From: Pseudomonadota bacterium
GTDB taxonomy: Bacteria; Desulfobacterota; Binatia; Binatales; Binataceae
Assembly: GCA_021324885.1 (NCBI GenBank)
Contig: JAJPIF010000005.1
Span: 1 to 64,000, forward strand
Length of the DNA: 64,000 nucleotides
Direction of reading: 5' to 3'
Shown here: positions 1 through 11,900 of the stretch, one piece after another
Layout of the letters: each line of letters opens with the position of its first letter
How positions within the stretch are numbered: position 1 is the first letter of the stretch
Translations under genes and position numbers: made by a program
The notes under the pieces: model-generated
Seen by the model: the letters and a program-made list of their open reading frames with translations, nothing else
Database searches by the model: none
Told to the model about the DNA's origin: nothing

Positions 1-12
1 GTCTAACAGACG

Positions 13-1959
<1,947 letters not shown>

Positions 1960-2010
1960 GCCGGTGGGGGTCGCTTGCGCGACGTCCAGGCCTTGGCTTC
2001 GCGCCCTCGC

Positions 2011-2859
2011 ATGCCAAAAGCTCTGCGCCTTTCAAACGGCGCCACGGTAGCGTTTCCCGCGGTGATGGGGGTGCTTAATGTCACTCCCGATTCGTTCTCC
2101 GACGGCGGATTGTTTCTGGAGCCAGACCTGGCCGTCCAGCGCGCGCTTGAGATGGCGCGGGAGGGTGCCGCCATTATCGACATCGGCGGTGAATCCACGC
2201 GGCCCGGTGCCGTCGAGGTGCCAGCCGAAGAGGAATGTGAGCGAGTCCTCCCGGTCCTGCGCAAACTGGCGCCGTTGATCAACTGCCCGATTTCCGTTGA
2301 TACGCGAAAGGCGCTCGTGGCGCAGCGCGCGTTGGAAGCGGGCGCCGCAATCATCAATGACGTCAGCGCGATGACTTTCGATGCTGAGATGGCGGCGGTG
2401 ATTTCGCATTATCGCGCCGCTGTGGTGCTGATGCATATGCGCGGCACTCCCGCCACCATGCAGCGAATGGCCCGCTACCATGATGTGGTGAAGGAGGTTC
2501 GCGCATATTTGATCGGGCGGGTGCGGGCGGCGCGGTCGGCGGGAATCGCAAAGTCGCGGATTATTCTTGATCCCGGCATTGGATTTGCCAAAAAAAGGAG
2601 TCACAATCTTATACTGCTGGCCGGGCTTTCGCGGCTTTGCCGCCTCGGGTATCCGGTCCTGATCGGCGTGTCGCGCAAGAATTTTATCCGGCAAATTGCC
2701 GGCGAGCGGCATGACCAGATGCTTATGGGCACCGCTGCGGCAGTCTCAATTGCAATCGCGGCGGGCGCGGCCATTGCTCGGGTTCACGATCCGGGCTCGA
2801 TCGCAGCGGCGGTCAAAGTGGCAGAGGCAATCAGCGCGGCGGGCGCCAAAGCAGGTTAA
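2011..2859 (+). CDS. folP: Dihydropteroate synthase
   Basis: Condenses p-aminobenzoate with 6-hydroxymethyl-dihydropterin diphosphate in folate synthesis; cytoplasmic TIM barrel. The N-terminal signature GVLNVTPDSFSDGG, the pterin-site segment INDVSAMTFD, DPGIGFAK and the late GVSRKNFI motif are all present. The frame is open from a TTG at 1975. The ATG at 2011 gives a 282-aa protein with the normal short N-terminus, so I prefer it. It sits between ftsH and cdaA, a known arrangement in deltaproteobacteria and relatives. Confidence 0.95.
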   Translation: MPKALRLSNGATVAFPAVMGVLNVTPDSFSDGGLFLEPDLAVQRALEMAREGAAIIDIGGESTRPGAVEVPAEEECERVLPVLRKLAPLINCPISVDTRKALVAQRALEAGAAIINDVSAMTFDAEMAAVISHYRAAVVLMHMRGTPATMQRMARYHDVVKEVRAYLIGRVRAARSAGIAKSRIILDPGIGFAKKRSHNLILLAGLSRLCRLGYPVLIGVSRKNFIRQIAGERHDQMLMGTAAAVSIAIAAGAAIARVHDPGSIAAAVKVAEAISAAGAKAG

Positions 2860-2928
2860 AGCCGACAAAGGAAAGCAGTTCCTGATACGAACCTTCCGGC
2901 TGAGCCAGACGTGAGAGCGAGCAGCGGC

Positions 2929-2934
2929 TATATT
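2929..2934 (+). promoter_or_regulatory. Putative -10 element just upstream of cdaA
   Basis: The hexamer TATATT ends 8 bases before the cdaA ATG at 2943. No Shine-Dalgarno sequence lies between, and there is no clear -35. If it is used, the transcript would be almost leaderless. Confidence 0.25.
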
Positions 2935-2942
2935 GGTACGCG

Positions 2943-3692
2943 ATGACCCTGAAGCCGGATTTTGTTCCCACCCTTCGATGGATGGACGCGATCGATATCG
3001 CGGTGGTCGCGTTTATCGTGTATCGGATCGCGCTGCTGATCCGGGGAACCCGCGCGGTCCAGATGGTGCTCGGGCTGGCGCTGCTGGGCGTGGCTTACCT
3101 GGCTTCGCAGATGCTCGGGCTGTTTACCCTCAACTGGCTGTTAAACAACTTCCTGGGATCGCTGATGGTGATCCTGGTGGTTATTTTCCAGGCCGATATC
3201 CGCCGCGCCCTGACCCGCTTCGGCTCCGGCCCCTTCTTTGGTTTTCGCGCCACCGATTCGGTTGCCGCCGACGAGCTGGCGCAGGCCGCGGGATGGTTGT
3301 CCGCCCATCGCATCGGCGGCCTGATTGTTTTGGAACGCGAGGTTGGACTGACCGACTATATCGAGGCGGGACGTCCGGTGGACGCGCGCTTGTCGGCCGC
3401 CTTGCTGGAGACGATCTTCATGCCCGGGTCACCGCTGCACGACGGCGCGGTAATTGTTAAGAACGATCATATTCTAGCCGCCAAGTGCCTGCTGCCGCTT
3501 TCCTCCAGCCCTGAATTGGGATCGCTTGGTACCCGGCATCGGGCCGCAATTGGTATAACCGAGGAGACCGACGCGGCGGTAATCGTCGTATCAGAGGAGG
3601 ACGGGACGATTTCTCTGGCCCAGGGCGGCGTGCTCGCGCGCCATCTGGAGCCGGCCACGCTGCGCCAGCAACTGAAGTCTTTGAACCCATGA
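2943..3692 (+). CDS. cdaA: Diadenylate cyclase CdaA (c-di-AMP synthase)
   Basis: Makes cyclic di-AMP from two ATP. The 249-aa protein has three N-terminal hydrophobic helices (about residues 17-34, 38-57 and 62-84) followed by a DAC (DisA_N) domain. The catalytic DGA is at 167-169 in GSPLHDGAVIV, and the second nucleotide-binding motif GTRHR is at 196-200. It is followed directly by cdaR and glmM, the classical c-di-AMP gene order known from Firmicutes, where CdaR and GlmM modulate the cyclase. The upstream region carries TATATT 8 bases before the ATG. Confidence 0.95.
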   Translation: MTLKPDFVPTLRWMDAIDIAVVAFIVYRIALLIRGTRAVQMVLGLALLGVAYLASQMLGLFTLNWLLNNFLGSLMVILVVIFQADIRRALTRFGSGPFFGFRATDSVAADELAQAAGWLSAHRIGGLIVLEREVGLTDYIEAGRPVDARLSAALLETIFMPGSPLHDGAVIVKNDHILAAKCLLPLSSSPELGSLGTRHRAAIGITEETDAAVIVVSEEDGTISLAQGGVLARHLEPATLRQQLKSLNP

Positions 3693-3720
3693 GTCGGGCG
3701 CGCGGAGCGAAGCCGGCGCA

Positions 3721-4674
3721 ATGCTCGCGACGATGCGATTGGCGAGAATCAGAAGTTTTCTGCTGCGCAATCTAAGTCTGCGCATCCTGGCGGTGCTGAT
3801 CGCGCTGGGTCTGTGGTTCTTTGTCAACGCCGGACAACGTGAAGAGCAGCAGAGCATGCTGGTGCCGGTCGAATACCGCGGCCTGCCCAGCGGTCTGATA
3901 ATCGTCAATCGCCGCCCTGATTTCATAAGCCTGACGATTTCAGGGCCGCGCACCCTGCTCTCCCTGCTCGATCCCGGACGGCTGACCGTGCATCTGGATT
4001 TGCGCGGCCTTACCCCGGGCGAAGCCGATATCAAGATCACCCCCGAAATGTTCCGTATCCCGCGCAAGACCACGATCGATCGAATCGTGCCTTCGCAGAT
4101 CACGCTGGACGTCGACCAGATCATGACGCGCGAATTGCCGGTGCGGCTGAGTATCAAAGGTCAGGTGGCCAGCGGTCTGGCGATCAGCGCGATCGATTTG
4201 AAGCCGTCGGTGGTGACGGTGACCGGACCCAGCCACGCGCTGCGCAGCGTCGACGCCATCGATACCATGCCATTCGACGTTCAGGGCGCCGATGAACCGG
4301 TCTCGCGCTATGTGCAGTTGGCCGATGTCGGCACCAAGATCAAGCTTTCCACCAACTGGGTGTTGGCTACGGTCAAGTTGCAGGACGTGGTCACCGAACG
4401 CGAGTTTCATGATGTCGAAGTCTCGGTTCGCAACTCCGATCATAAATTCCTCCTTCATCCTCCGCATATATCCCTGACCGTGCGTGGACCACAGAAAACC
4501 CTGGCCAGCCTCGACCTGGACGGGTCGGTTTACGTTGATGCCCGCGATCTGGGCGTCGGATGGTTTGAAACGCCCGTTCAGGTGGATTTGCCCAAGGGTC
4601 TCGAAGTGGTGCGTGAAAGTCCCGATAAGGTTAGACTACGTCTGTACCGAGCGAAACTTGAGGCACAAGGTTGA
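3721..4674 (+). CDS. cdaR: YbbR-domain protein CdaR, regulator of CdaA
   Basis: 317-aa membrane-anchored protein with one TM helix near residues 19-37 and a large exported part made of repeated YbbR-type beta domains; patterns such as SLTISGPRTLL and SLTVRGPQKTL recur. In characterised bacteria CdaR binds and regulates the diadenylate cyclase from outside the membrane. It begins 28 bp after cdaA. Its TGA stop overlaps the TTG start of glmM in the sequence TTGA, which implies translational coupling. Confidence 0.88.
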   Translation: MLATMRLARIRSFLLRNLSLRILAVLIALGLWFFVNAGQREEQQSMLVPVEYRGLPSGLIIVNRRPDFISLTISGPRTLLSLLDPGRLTVHLDLRGLTPGEADIKITPEMFRIPRKTTIDRIVPSQITLDVDQIMTRELPVRLSIKGQVASGLAISAIDLKPSVVTVTGPSHALRSVDAIDTMPFDVQGADEPVSRYVQLADVGTKIKLSTNWVLATVKLQDVVTEREFHDVEVSVRNSDHKFLLHPPHISLTVRGPQKTLASLDLDGSVYVDARDLGVGWFETPVQVDLPKGLEVVRESPDKVRLRLYRAKLEAQG

Positions 4675-6059
4675 ATTCAGCAACTCGTAGTTCCGCAGCC
4701 CGGCTTTTTGGTACTGACGGCGTGCGCGGAGTCGCCAACCAATATCCAATCACCTGCGAGATCGCCCTTAAGCTGGCCCGGGCACTGGCGCAGGTCTTCC
4801 GCAGTCCCTCCGGACGCCATCGCCGCATCCTGATCGGCAAGGACACGCGACTGTCCGGCTACATGCTGGAAACCGCGATGGCTTCGGGCATCTGCTCGAT
4901 GGGCGCTGACGTAATGCTGGTCGGACCGATGCCGACTCCGGCCATTGCGTTCCTTACGCGCAGCATGCGGGCCGCCGCCGGCGTGGTGATTTCCGCTTCC
5001 CACAATCCCTATCAGGACAACGGGATTAAGTTCTTCTCCCATGAAGGATTCAAACTTGACGACGAAATCGAGCGGCTGATCGAGGAGTTGGTTTTTGACG
5101 AGAGCAAGCTCGATCGGCCGGCAGGTCCGGAGCAGATCGGCAAGGCGATGCGGATCGACGACGCGATCGGGCGCTATCTCGTCTTTCTGAAATCCTGCCT
5201 GCAGCAGCCCAGGCGCACGTTGGACGGAATCAAGGTGGTAATCGACTGCGCCAATGGCGCCGCTTACAAGGTCGGTCCCGACGTGCTCGACGAATTGGGC
5301 GCCGAGGTGATCGCGCTGGGCGTGGATCCCGACGGCAAAAATATCAATTGCGACGGCGGCGCGCTCAATCCCGCCCGCGTGCGTGACAAGGTCCTGGCCG
5401 AGCACGCTGACATCGGTATCGCGCTGGACGGCGACGCCGATCGCGCAATCCTGGTGGACAGCAAGGGCGAAGTGCTTGACGGCGACGACGTAATGGCGCT
5501 GATGGCGCGCGCGATGGCCGCCAAGGGCCGGCTTGCCTTTAACACCGTCGTCGCCACGGTGATGAGCAACCTGGGGCTGGACCAATCATTGAAGCAGGCC
5601 GGCCTGCGGCTGGTTCGCACTGAAGTCGGCGATCCCGCGGTATGCCGCGAGATGCGGGCCAATGGTTACAACCTGGGCGGCGAGCAATCCGGCCATATCA
5701 TCTTTATGGATTGCTCCACCACCGGCGATGGCTTAATCACCACGCTGATGGTGCTCGAGCACATGCTCGATTCGGGTAAGCCCTTGTGCGAATTGCGCGC
5801 GATGCAGCGCTTTCCCCAGGTCCTGCACAACGTCAAGGTCAGCCGTCGCGTTCCCTTCAGCGACATGGGCGATGTTTCCCGCGTTATCGGCGCCGTCGAG
5901 CAACGACTTAACGGGCGTGGACGCGTCTTTGTTCGTTACTCCGGCACCGAAATGCTGGCGCGCGTGATGGTCGAGGGCGAGGACGAGGACGAAATCGAGG
6001 CCGGCGCCCGCGAGATCGGCGCCGCGATCGAAAAGCATATCGGGATTGGCAGCCGTTAG
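4671..6059 (+). CDS. glmM: Phosphoglucosamine mutase
   Basis: Interconverts glucosamine-6-phosphate and glucosamine-1-phosphate for peptidoglycan and LPS precursors. The 462-aa protein has all four phosphohexomutase landmarks: RLFGTDGVRG at the N-terminus, active-site SASHNP with the phosphoserine at 110, the metal-binding DGDADR loop, the GEQSGH sugar loop, and the C-terminal RYSGTE phosphate loop. The best start is the TTG at 4671, overlapping the cdaR stop by 4 bases; no ATG lies before the conserved N-terminus. GlmM is a known inhibitor of CdaA in Firmicutes, so the linkage is functionally meaningful. Confidence 0.96.
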   Translation: MNSATRSSAARLFGTDGVRGVANQYPITCEIALKLARALAQVFRSPSGRHRRILIGKDTRLSGYMLETAMASGICSMGADVMLVGPMPTPAIAFLTRSMRAAAGVVISASHNPYQDNGIKFFSHEGFKLDDEIERLIEELVFDESKLDRPAGPEQIGKAMRIDDAIGRYLVFLKSCLQQPRRTLDGIKVVIDCANGAAYKVGPDVLDELGAEVIALGVDPDGKNINCDGGALNPARVRDKVLAEHADIGIALDGDADRAILVDSKGEVLDGDDVMALMARAMAAKGRLAFNTVVATVMSNLGLDQSLKQAGLRLVRTEVGDPAVCREMRANGYNLGGEQSGHIIFMDCSTTGDGLITTLMVLEHMLDSGKPLCELRAMQRFPQVLHNVKVSRRVPFSDMGDVSRVIGAVEQRLNGRGRVFVRYSGTEMLARVMVEGEDEDEIEAGAREIGAAIEKHIGIGSR

Positions 6060-6075
6060 CGCGGCGATCGGCGCG

Positions 6076-6876
6076 ATGGTCAAGCTGGGTGTCAACATCG
6101 ACCACGTTGCAACGCTGCGCCAGGCGCGCCGGGTCGATTATCCCGACCCTCTGGAGGCCGCGCTGATCGCCGAGCGGGCCGGCGCTGACGCGATTACGCT
6201 CCATCTGCGCGAGGACCGCCGCCACATCGTCGATTCAGACCTGTTCCGGATTGCGCAATCGATCAGAATTCCGCTCAACCAGGAGCTCGCTCCCACTGAT
6301 GAAATGGTCGAGCTCGCACTCAAAGTCAGACCCGCCGAAGTCTGTATCGTGCCCGAGCGGCGCGAGGAGCTGACCACGGAGGGCGGTCTCGACGTGGCCG
6401 GATTGTCCACCCGGCTGGCATCGATCATCAATGAACTCAGGCGGGTCCGTATCGGCGTCAGCCTCTTTGTTGAACCCGACCCGCGCCAACTGGAGGCGGC
6501 GGCCAAGGTCCGCGCCGATCATGTGGAACTCCATACCGGCGCCTACGCCGTCCTGGCCGACCGAGACCTCGCCGACCCCAAACGCAAGCGCAATTGGGAG
6601 TTCAGCGAACCGACGCGCTACGAATTGCAACGCATCCGCGACGCCGTCAAATCCGCCCGCTCTCTGGGGCTGAGGGTAAACGCCGGACACGGGCTCAACT
6701 ACCTCAATACTGTCCCCATTGCGTCGATTTCCGGGCTACAATGGCTGCATATCGGGCATTCCATCGTGGCGCGTGCGGTGATGGTGGGAATGGGACGAGC
6801 GGTGCGCGAGATGAAGACTCTGGTCGCGGGCGCCGCCGGCGCCAGAAAGGCGCTGCGCCTCAAAAGCAAATCCTGA
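6076..6876 (+). CDS. pdxJ: Pyridoxine 5'-phosphate synthase
   Basis: Last ring-closing step of the DXP-dependent vitamin B6 pathway: 3-amino-2-oxopropyl phosphate plus DXP gives PNP. The signature start VKLGVNIDHVATLRQARR, the ITLHLREDRRHI active-site segment and the C-terminal NAGHGLNY and IGHSIVARA phosphate-site motifs are all present. A TTG start at 6046 would overlap glmM. The ATG at 6076 gives the standard N-terminus and 266 aa, so I use it. Confidence 0.95.
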   Translation: MVKLGVNIDHVATLRQARRVDYPDPLEAALIAERAGADAITLHLREDRRHIVDSDLFRIAQSIRIPLNQELAPTDEMVELALKVRPAEVCIVPERREELTTEGGLDVAGLSTRLASIINELRRVRIGVSLFVEPDPRQLEAAAKVRADHVELHTGAYAVLADRDLADPKRKRNWEFSEPTRYELQRIRDAVKSARSLGLRVNAGHGLNYLNTVPIASISGLQWLHIGHSIVARAVMVGMGRAVREMKTLVAGAAGARKALRLKSKS

Positions 6877-6906
6877 CCCCTCGTCTCGCCGGCCCAATTT
6901 AATCCA

Positions 6907-8472
6907 ATGAAGCTGCTAACCGCTGCACAAAGCCGTCAGGTTGATCTCCTCAGCCAGCAGAAATACGGCGTGCCGTCCTATGCCCTGATGACCCGCGCTG
7001 GCGAGTCGGTCGCCGATGAAGTCGCCGCCCGATGGGGACCGGTGTCCGCCCTCGCCCATGGAGTCCTGGTCGTCGCGGGCAAGGGCAACAACGGCGGCGA
7101 CGGTATGGTCGCGGCGCGACGGCTCAAAAAGTCTGGAGCGAAGGTAACCGCCGTATTGCTCGGTCCCATCCAGGCGCTTAAAGGCGACGGCGCGCGAGCC
7201 TGTGCCGACTTTATCAACGCCGGCGGAACGGTCGAGCAAATCGAAGACGAAACCAGCCTGCGTCGGGCTTTCGAAACCCGGCCCGGCGTGATTATCGACG
7301 CCATCTTTGGCACGGGTCTTAATGCGGAAATTCGCGGTCTGCCGCGCACCGCTGTGGATCTGATTAATGACAGCCGGATTCCAGTAGCCGCGGTTGACAT
7401 CGCCTCGGGAGTGAACTCGGACACCGGCGCGATCATGGGAGTGGCGGTGAAAGCATCGCTGACCGTAACCTTCGGCTTCGCCAAGTTTGGACACGTCAGC
7501 TATCCGGGAGCGCATTATTGCGGGGAATTGAAAATCTGCGATATCGGCTTCCCTGGCGCGGCCGTGGATGAAGTGCAGCCATCGGGACGCTACCTGGAAA
7601 GCGCCGAGGTCCGTCCGCTGATCAAGCCGCGCGCCGCCGACGCTCACAAGGGCAACTTTGGCCATCTACTGATAGTTGCCGGCGCGTTGGGCAAAAGCGG
7701 TGCCGCGCTGCTCGCCTCCCGCGCCGCCTTGCGCACCGGCTCCGGACTGGTGACGGCGGCGATTCCCGCTTGTGTTGCCCCGGTGGTCGCCGCCGGCCAG
7801 GCCGAGTTGATGACCGAGCCGATCGCCGATGAGGCGGGCCATTTTGCCGCGCCCGCCGCGATCGAAACCCTGCGCGAGTTGCTCCCGGGCAAGACCGCGC
7901 TCGTCTTCGGGCCCGGGGTGGGCGTCAGCGCCGACACCAAAGAGCTGCTCAACTTCCTGATTAGTGAGGCATCGTCTTCCGGACGGCCCCTGCTGATCGA
8001 TGCCGACGGTCTCAACGCCCTGGCTGAAATCGGATGCGCAAAAGCGCGCGGCGCCAACGGTCCGATCGTGATGACGCCCCACCCGGGCGAGATGGCGCGG
8101 CTGTTGTCGACGGGAACGGCGGCGGTTAATGCCGACCGCATCTCGGCCGCGCGCCGCCTTTGTGAATTGACCGGCGCGCATTGTTTGCTCAAGGGAAACC
8201 GCACGGTAATCGCCAGTCCCGCCGGTGTTGTATACGTCAATTCCTCGGGCAATCCGGGAATGGCGACGGCTGGGATGGGTGACGCGCTGTCCGGTATTAT
8301 CGGCTCGCTGCTGGGACAAGGGATGGAGCCTTTAAGTGCAATGGCGCTGGGCGTGTTTCTGCATGGCGCCGCGGCCGACCGTATCGCGCGGCGCGCAGGG
8401 ATGGTCGGTTATCTCGCCGGCGACGTTATTGCCGAGATCCCTGCAACTCTGGCGGCTTTGGGATATACTTGA
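6907..8472 (+). CDS. nnr: Bifunctional NAD(P)H-hydrate epimerase / ADP-dependent NAD(P)H-hydrate dehydratase
   Basis: Metabolite repair enzyme that restores hydrated NADH and NADPH. Residues about 1-220 are the YjeF_N epimerase domain (GKGNNGGDG nucleotide motif). About 235-515 are the YjeF_C/CARKD dehydratase domain (KGNFGHLLIVAG, MTPHPGEMARLL, and the GMGDALSGIIG motif). The 521 aa are typical of the fused form. There is no SD sequence before the ATG. tsaE starts 12 bp downstream, a pairing common in bacteria. Confidence 0.95.
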   Translation: MKLLTAAQSRQVDLLSQQKYGVPSYALMTRAGESVADEVAARWGPVSALAHGVLVVAGKGNNGGDGMVAARRLKKSGAKVTAVLLGPIQALKGDGARACADFINAGGTVEQIEDETSLRRAFETRPGVIIDAIFGTGLNAEIRGLPRTAVDLINDSRIPVAAVDIASGVNSDTGAIMGVAVKASLTVTFGFAKFGHVSYPGAHYCGELKICDIGFPGAAVDEVQPSGRYLESAEVRPLIKPRAADAHKGNFGHLLIVAGALGKSGAALLASRAALRTGSGLVTAAIPACVAPVVAAGQAELMTEPIADEAGHFAAPAAIETLRELLPGKTALVFGPGVGVSADTKELLNFLISEASSSGRPLLIDADGLNALAEIGCAKARGANGPIVMTPHPGEMARLLSTGTAAVNADRISAARRLCELTGAHCLLKGNRTVIASPAGVVYVNSSGNPGMATAGMGDALSGIIGSLLGQGMEPLSAMALGVFLHGAAADRIARRAGMVGYLAGDVIAEIPATLAALGYT

Positions 8473-8484
8473 GAGGCGAGCGCG

Positions 8485-8955
8485 ATGTTCGTACTGACAT
8501 TACATAGTTCCTCGGCGCGTGAGACCAAAGCGTGGGGACGCCGCCTGGCTTCGCTGCTCAACGGCGGCGAGCTGCTCGGCTTGTCCGGCGAATTGGGCGC
8601 GGGCAAGACCTGCTTCGTCAAAGGCCTGGCGCGCGGGCTCCATCTGCAGGAAGAGCGAATCCTGAGTCCGACCTTCACCATCATCCAGGAGCATGAAGGA
8701 CGGCTGCCCCTTTATCATATCGATCTCTATCGTCTGGATAAGACCGACATCGACGAGCTCGGCCTGCGCGAGTACCTGTTTTCCTCGGGCGTGGCGGCGG
8801 TGGAATGGTTCGAGCGGCTGCGTGAGGCGCCCGAACTCAAGCTCCTCGAGATCCGGATTTCCTTCGACGGCGCCAACTGCCGCAAAATCGAAATGATAGC
8901 CGGCGACGATCGCTACAGCTCGATCCTGCAACGGCTCCAGCAGCAGTTCCTTTAG
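8485..8955 (+). CDS. tsaE: tRNA threonylcarbamoyladenosine biosynthesis ATPase TsaE
   Basis: Small P-loop ATPase that, with TsaB and TsaD, makes t6A37 on ANN-decoding tRNAs. 156 aa with Walker A GELGAGKT near residues 33-40, the family motif SPTFTIIQEHEG, and the DLYRLD motif. It lies 12 bp after nnr and ends 10 bp before the stop of the convergent S53 peptidase gene. No factor-independent terminator is visible in that gap. Confidence 0.93.
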   Translation: MFVLTLHSSSARETKAWGRRLASLLNGGELLGLSGELGAGKTCFVKGLARGLHLQEERILSPTFTIIQEHEGRLPLYHIDLYRLDKTDIDELGLREYLFSSGVAAVEWFERLREAPELKLLEIRISFDGANCRKIEMIAGDDRYSSILQRLQQQFL

Positions 8956-8965
8956 CCAACCAGCT

Positions 8966-11900
8966 TCAGTGCAGCGTAAACGACCCGCTCGGTCCGGTCC
9001 CCGAACTGGTGAACGGCACGAACGGCGGATTGAACGCCTCGATGTACGCCGCTCCCGTCAGCGCGCTGGCCGGCTTGCTGAAGGTAAATTGATTCGAGTT
9101 AATCACCGTCAATGGAATAAGCGGTCCGCCCGGACCCAGACCGCCCAGATTTTGCAGACCGCCGGCCGTGTTGGCAAAAAAGTTGATCACACTGAGCGTG
9201 GAGAAGCCTGCGCCGTTGACCGTGATCGTATTGCCGCTTTGCGTAATCGACGAGATCGAGATCTGCGCCCCGATTGGCACCGCGACCGCGTTGCTCTTGA
9301 CCGCGTAACTGTGAGAGACGCCCGCATTGCTGATTACCAATGAACCGGGGCCGGTGCTGGGAGCGTTTGTTCCGCTGGCGGGCAGCGTAAAGCTGATTTC
9401 AGTGCTGCTCAGTCCCGGATCGCCGGGATTGACAAAAAACGGCCCGACTTTGCCGCCCGTGCAGGCGCAGAACAGGTCCACCGCCACCCCGTTGGTCGTA
9501 TCGAATCCGCTGCCTCCCAGTTTGACTACATTGCCCTGCACCAGCACCGTCTCGACGTTGTCAATCGCGTAGCTCGGATCGCTGCTGGTCGCCGCCAAAC
9601 CGACGCCGTTGACGGTCGTGAGGCTCGGGATGCCGGCAGCGGGAGAACCCTGAAGCAGCGCGTAAGCCACATTGGATGCCTCGAAGCCCTCATCCGTGTT
9701 GATCACCTGCACGGCTACGAAGCCTTCGCCCAGGGGAATCGTTGCAGGGACGGAGACGACCAGCGAAGTTGAAGTCGAACCGGCCGCCGGTTTCAGCGGT
9801 CCGCCATTGATCGGACCACTGGATGTTGCGATGAAGAAGTTCACCACCGATCCGCTGGTGAAATGGCTGCCACCGATCGTGAAATTTGCGCCGACCAGGA
9901 TTACCGATGGCAGGCTGCTGATAACCGGACCGGCGGGTGTGGCGGTCGGCGATGGAGTCGGGGTGCCCGTCTGGGTTGCGGTCGCGGCCGGCGTAGCGGT
10001 GGCTTTGACGCCTGTGCCCGTCGGCGTAGGGGTGGCTTTCAACGGCGTGTTGGTTGGCGTTGCGCTTTCGCCCGGAGTAGCGGTCGGCGTGGGCGTAGGC
10101 GTGGGCGACGCCGACCCGAACGACATCACCAGGTTGTACGCGTTGACGGTGCCGATCCCGGTGGCGAAATCCCATCCGGTGGTTGCGGTATAGGCGGGCT
10201 TAAACGACGAATCCGAGGTCGATAGGACGCCGAATCCCGCGGACGAATCGAAGCAGTTCTGGGAACCGGTGCATGGCACGTCCATGTCGCCCGTCGTCAC
10301 GTCATAGAAGATGCAGGACTTGCCAACCTTGTTGCCCAGTGAGGAATTGCACGACGACGAACCCGAGGCGCCGTACTCTTTGGCAGCCAGCGAGTAATAA
10401 ATGGGATTTGGATTGCCCTGGCGGCTTTTCGCGTGCTGATTGGCCAGCGCCTGAATGGCGGCCATGATTGGCGCGGCAACCGACGTTCCACCGAAGATCG
10501 ACCAGGTGTCGGGAGCACCGGAACACGGTGAGCCGCCGTTGGCGGTATCCGAGTAGCAGACGATATAGCCGTGGTCCCAGACTCCGTCGGCGGCGAACAT
10601 CGCTACGTCGGGAACATCGCGCACGCCGTCGCTGGGATTGCCCAGCACGGACTGCCATGACGGTTTTTTGTATCCGGCACACGTGCCGCTGACCACCCCG
10701 GGCGTCGAGGGCGCCCCGGTGGCGCATCCGCTGGGACCGCCGCTGCCACCCGTAATGTTCAATAAATAGCCCGCGTTGCACAGGCTGGATGGACCGAAAG
10801 TGCTGCTGAACCCCAGATATGCCGCGATCAGGCCGCTTGCGCACGAATCATTCCAGGGAATCTCGGGAATGTACGAAAGCGCGGAACCAAAATTGCTTCC
10901 GTTGCTCGAACTCCAGTAGGTGCTGGTCGTACCGCTGACCGAATCGCCAAAATCCGTACCGCCGACCGCCACGTTGTAGGGCGTGGAGGCGGCTCCGTTG
11001 ACGGCGATGCCCAGGCTGGCGGCCGACTCGAGTCCTTGCCTGAACGGGCCCTGATCGGCGTAAGCGGCCGCCGAATCGCCGGATGCCACGAAGACGGACA
11101 CTCCGGCCAGCACTGCGGTTTGATACAGCGAATTGATAGCGGCGTTGAGCGTCGCGCCCTGGATCGCCTCGGCGACACCGTAGCTGTTGCTGACAATCGC
11201 GGGCGGAGTTCCGGAGGCATTGAGCAGGTTTTGCAGCGCCAGCAATTCCCCGCGAGTGGCTGACGTATCCGCGCACGCAGCCAGTTCGATCGCCGCGCTG
11301 GGCGCCGCCGCGCTCGCCCATTCCGCGTCCAGAATCGCTTCGCCGTCGGCGCCGTTTACGCCCGGGTCAGTGCAGCCGCCCGGATGAATCTGGGAAACGG
11401 AACCCGCGGGAAAGGCAGTCGAAAGGCCGAACGTGGATCGGAAAGTGCTCCAATCGCTCAGCGAAAAAACATCCGATTCCTCGACCACAACGATAGTCTG
11501 GCCCTGGCCCGAGATGGAGGCGGTGAACAGCGGGTTGAAGTCATAGATCGTGGCCAGATCCGCCGGCACGATCGACAGACACGTGCCGCTGCCGGTAAGA
11601 ATTCCGCAGTTCGAGCTGGGGAAAGTGTACGCGGGTTGGGGACGCGGCTTGGGCGCCGGCGCGAAGTTGTTGAGCGATACCACCCCAACGATTGCCGGGG
11701 CCAGCGCCGCCGGAATTTGCGGATCGCTGGCGTTGGCGACATACATTTTTCCATTGACCTGGAAATAATGAATCTGGGTGTGGAACGCCTCCTGAACCTG
11801 GCTCGCATTACCCGAAAAATCAATAACGAGGCGATTGGCGTAAATCCGGTTGACCGTAAATCCGTGCGACTGCAGCCAGTTCGTGACCGTGTCCACATCC

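Noticed and set aside
9950-10120. Short tandem repeats (CRISPR- or VNTR-like) around 10 kb
   Set aside because: They encode the Thr/Pro-rich linker of the S53 peptidase; units are irregular and no spacers exist.
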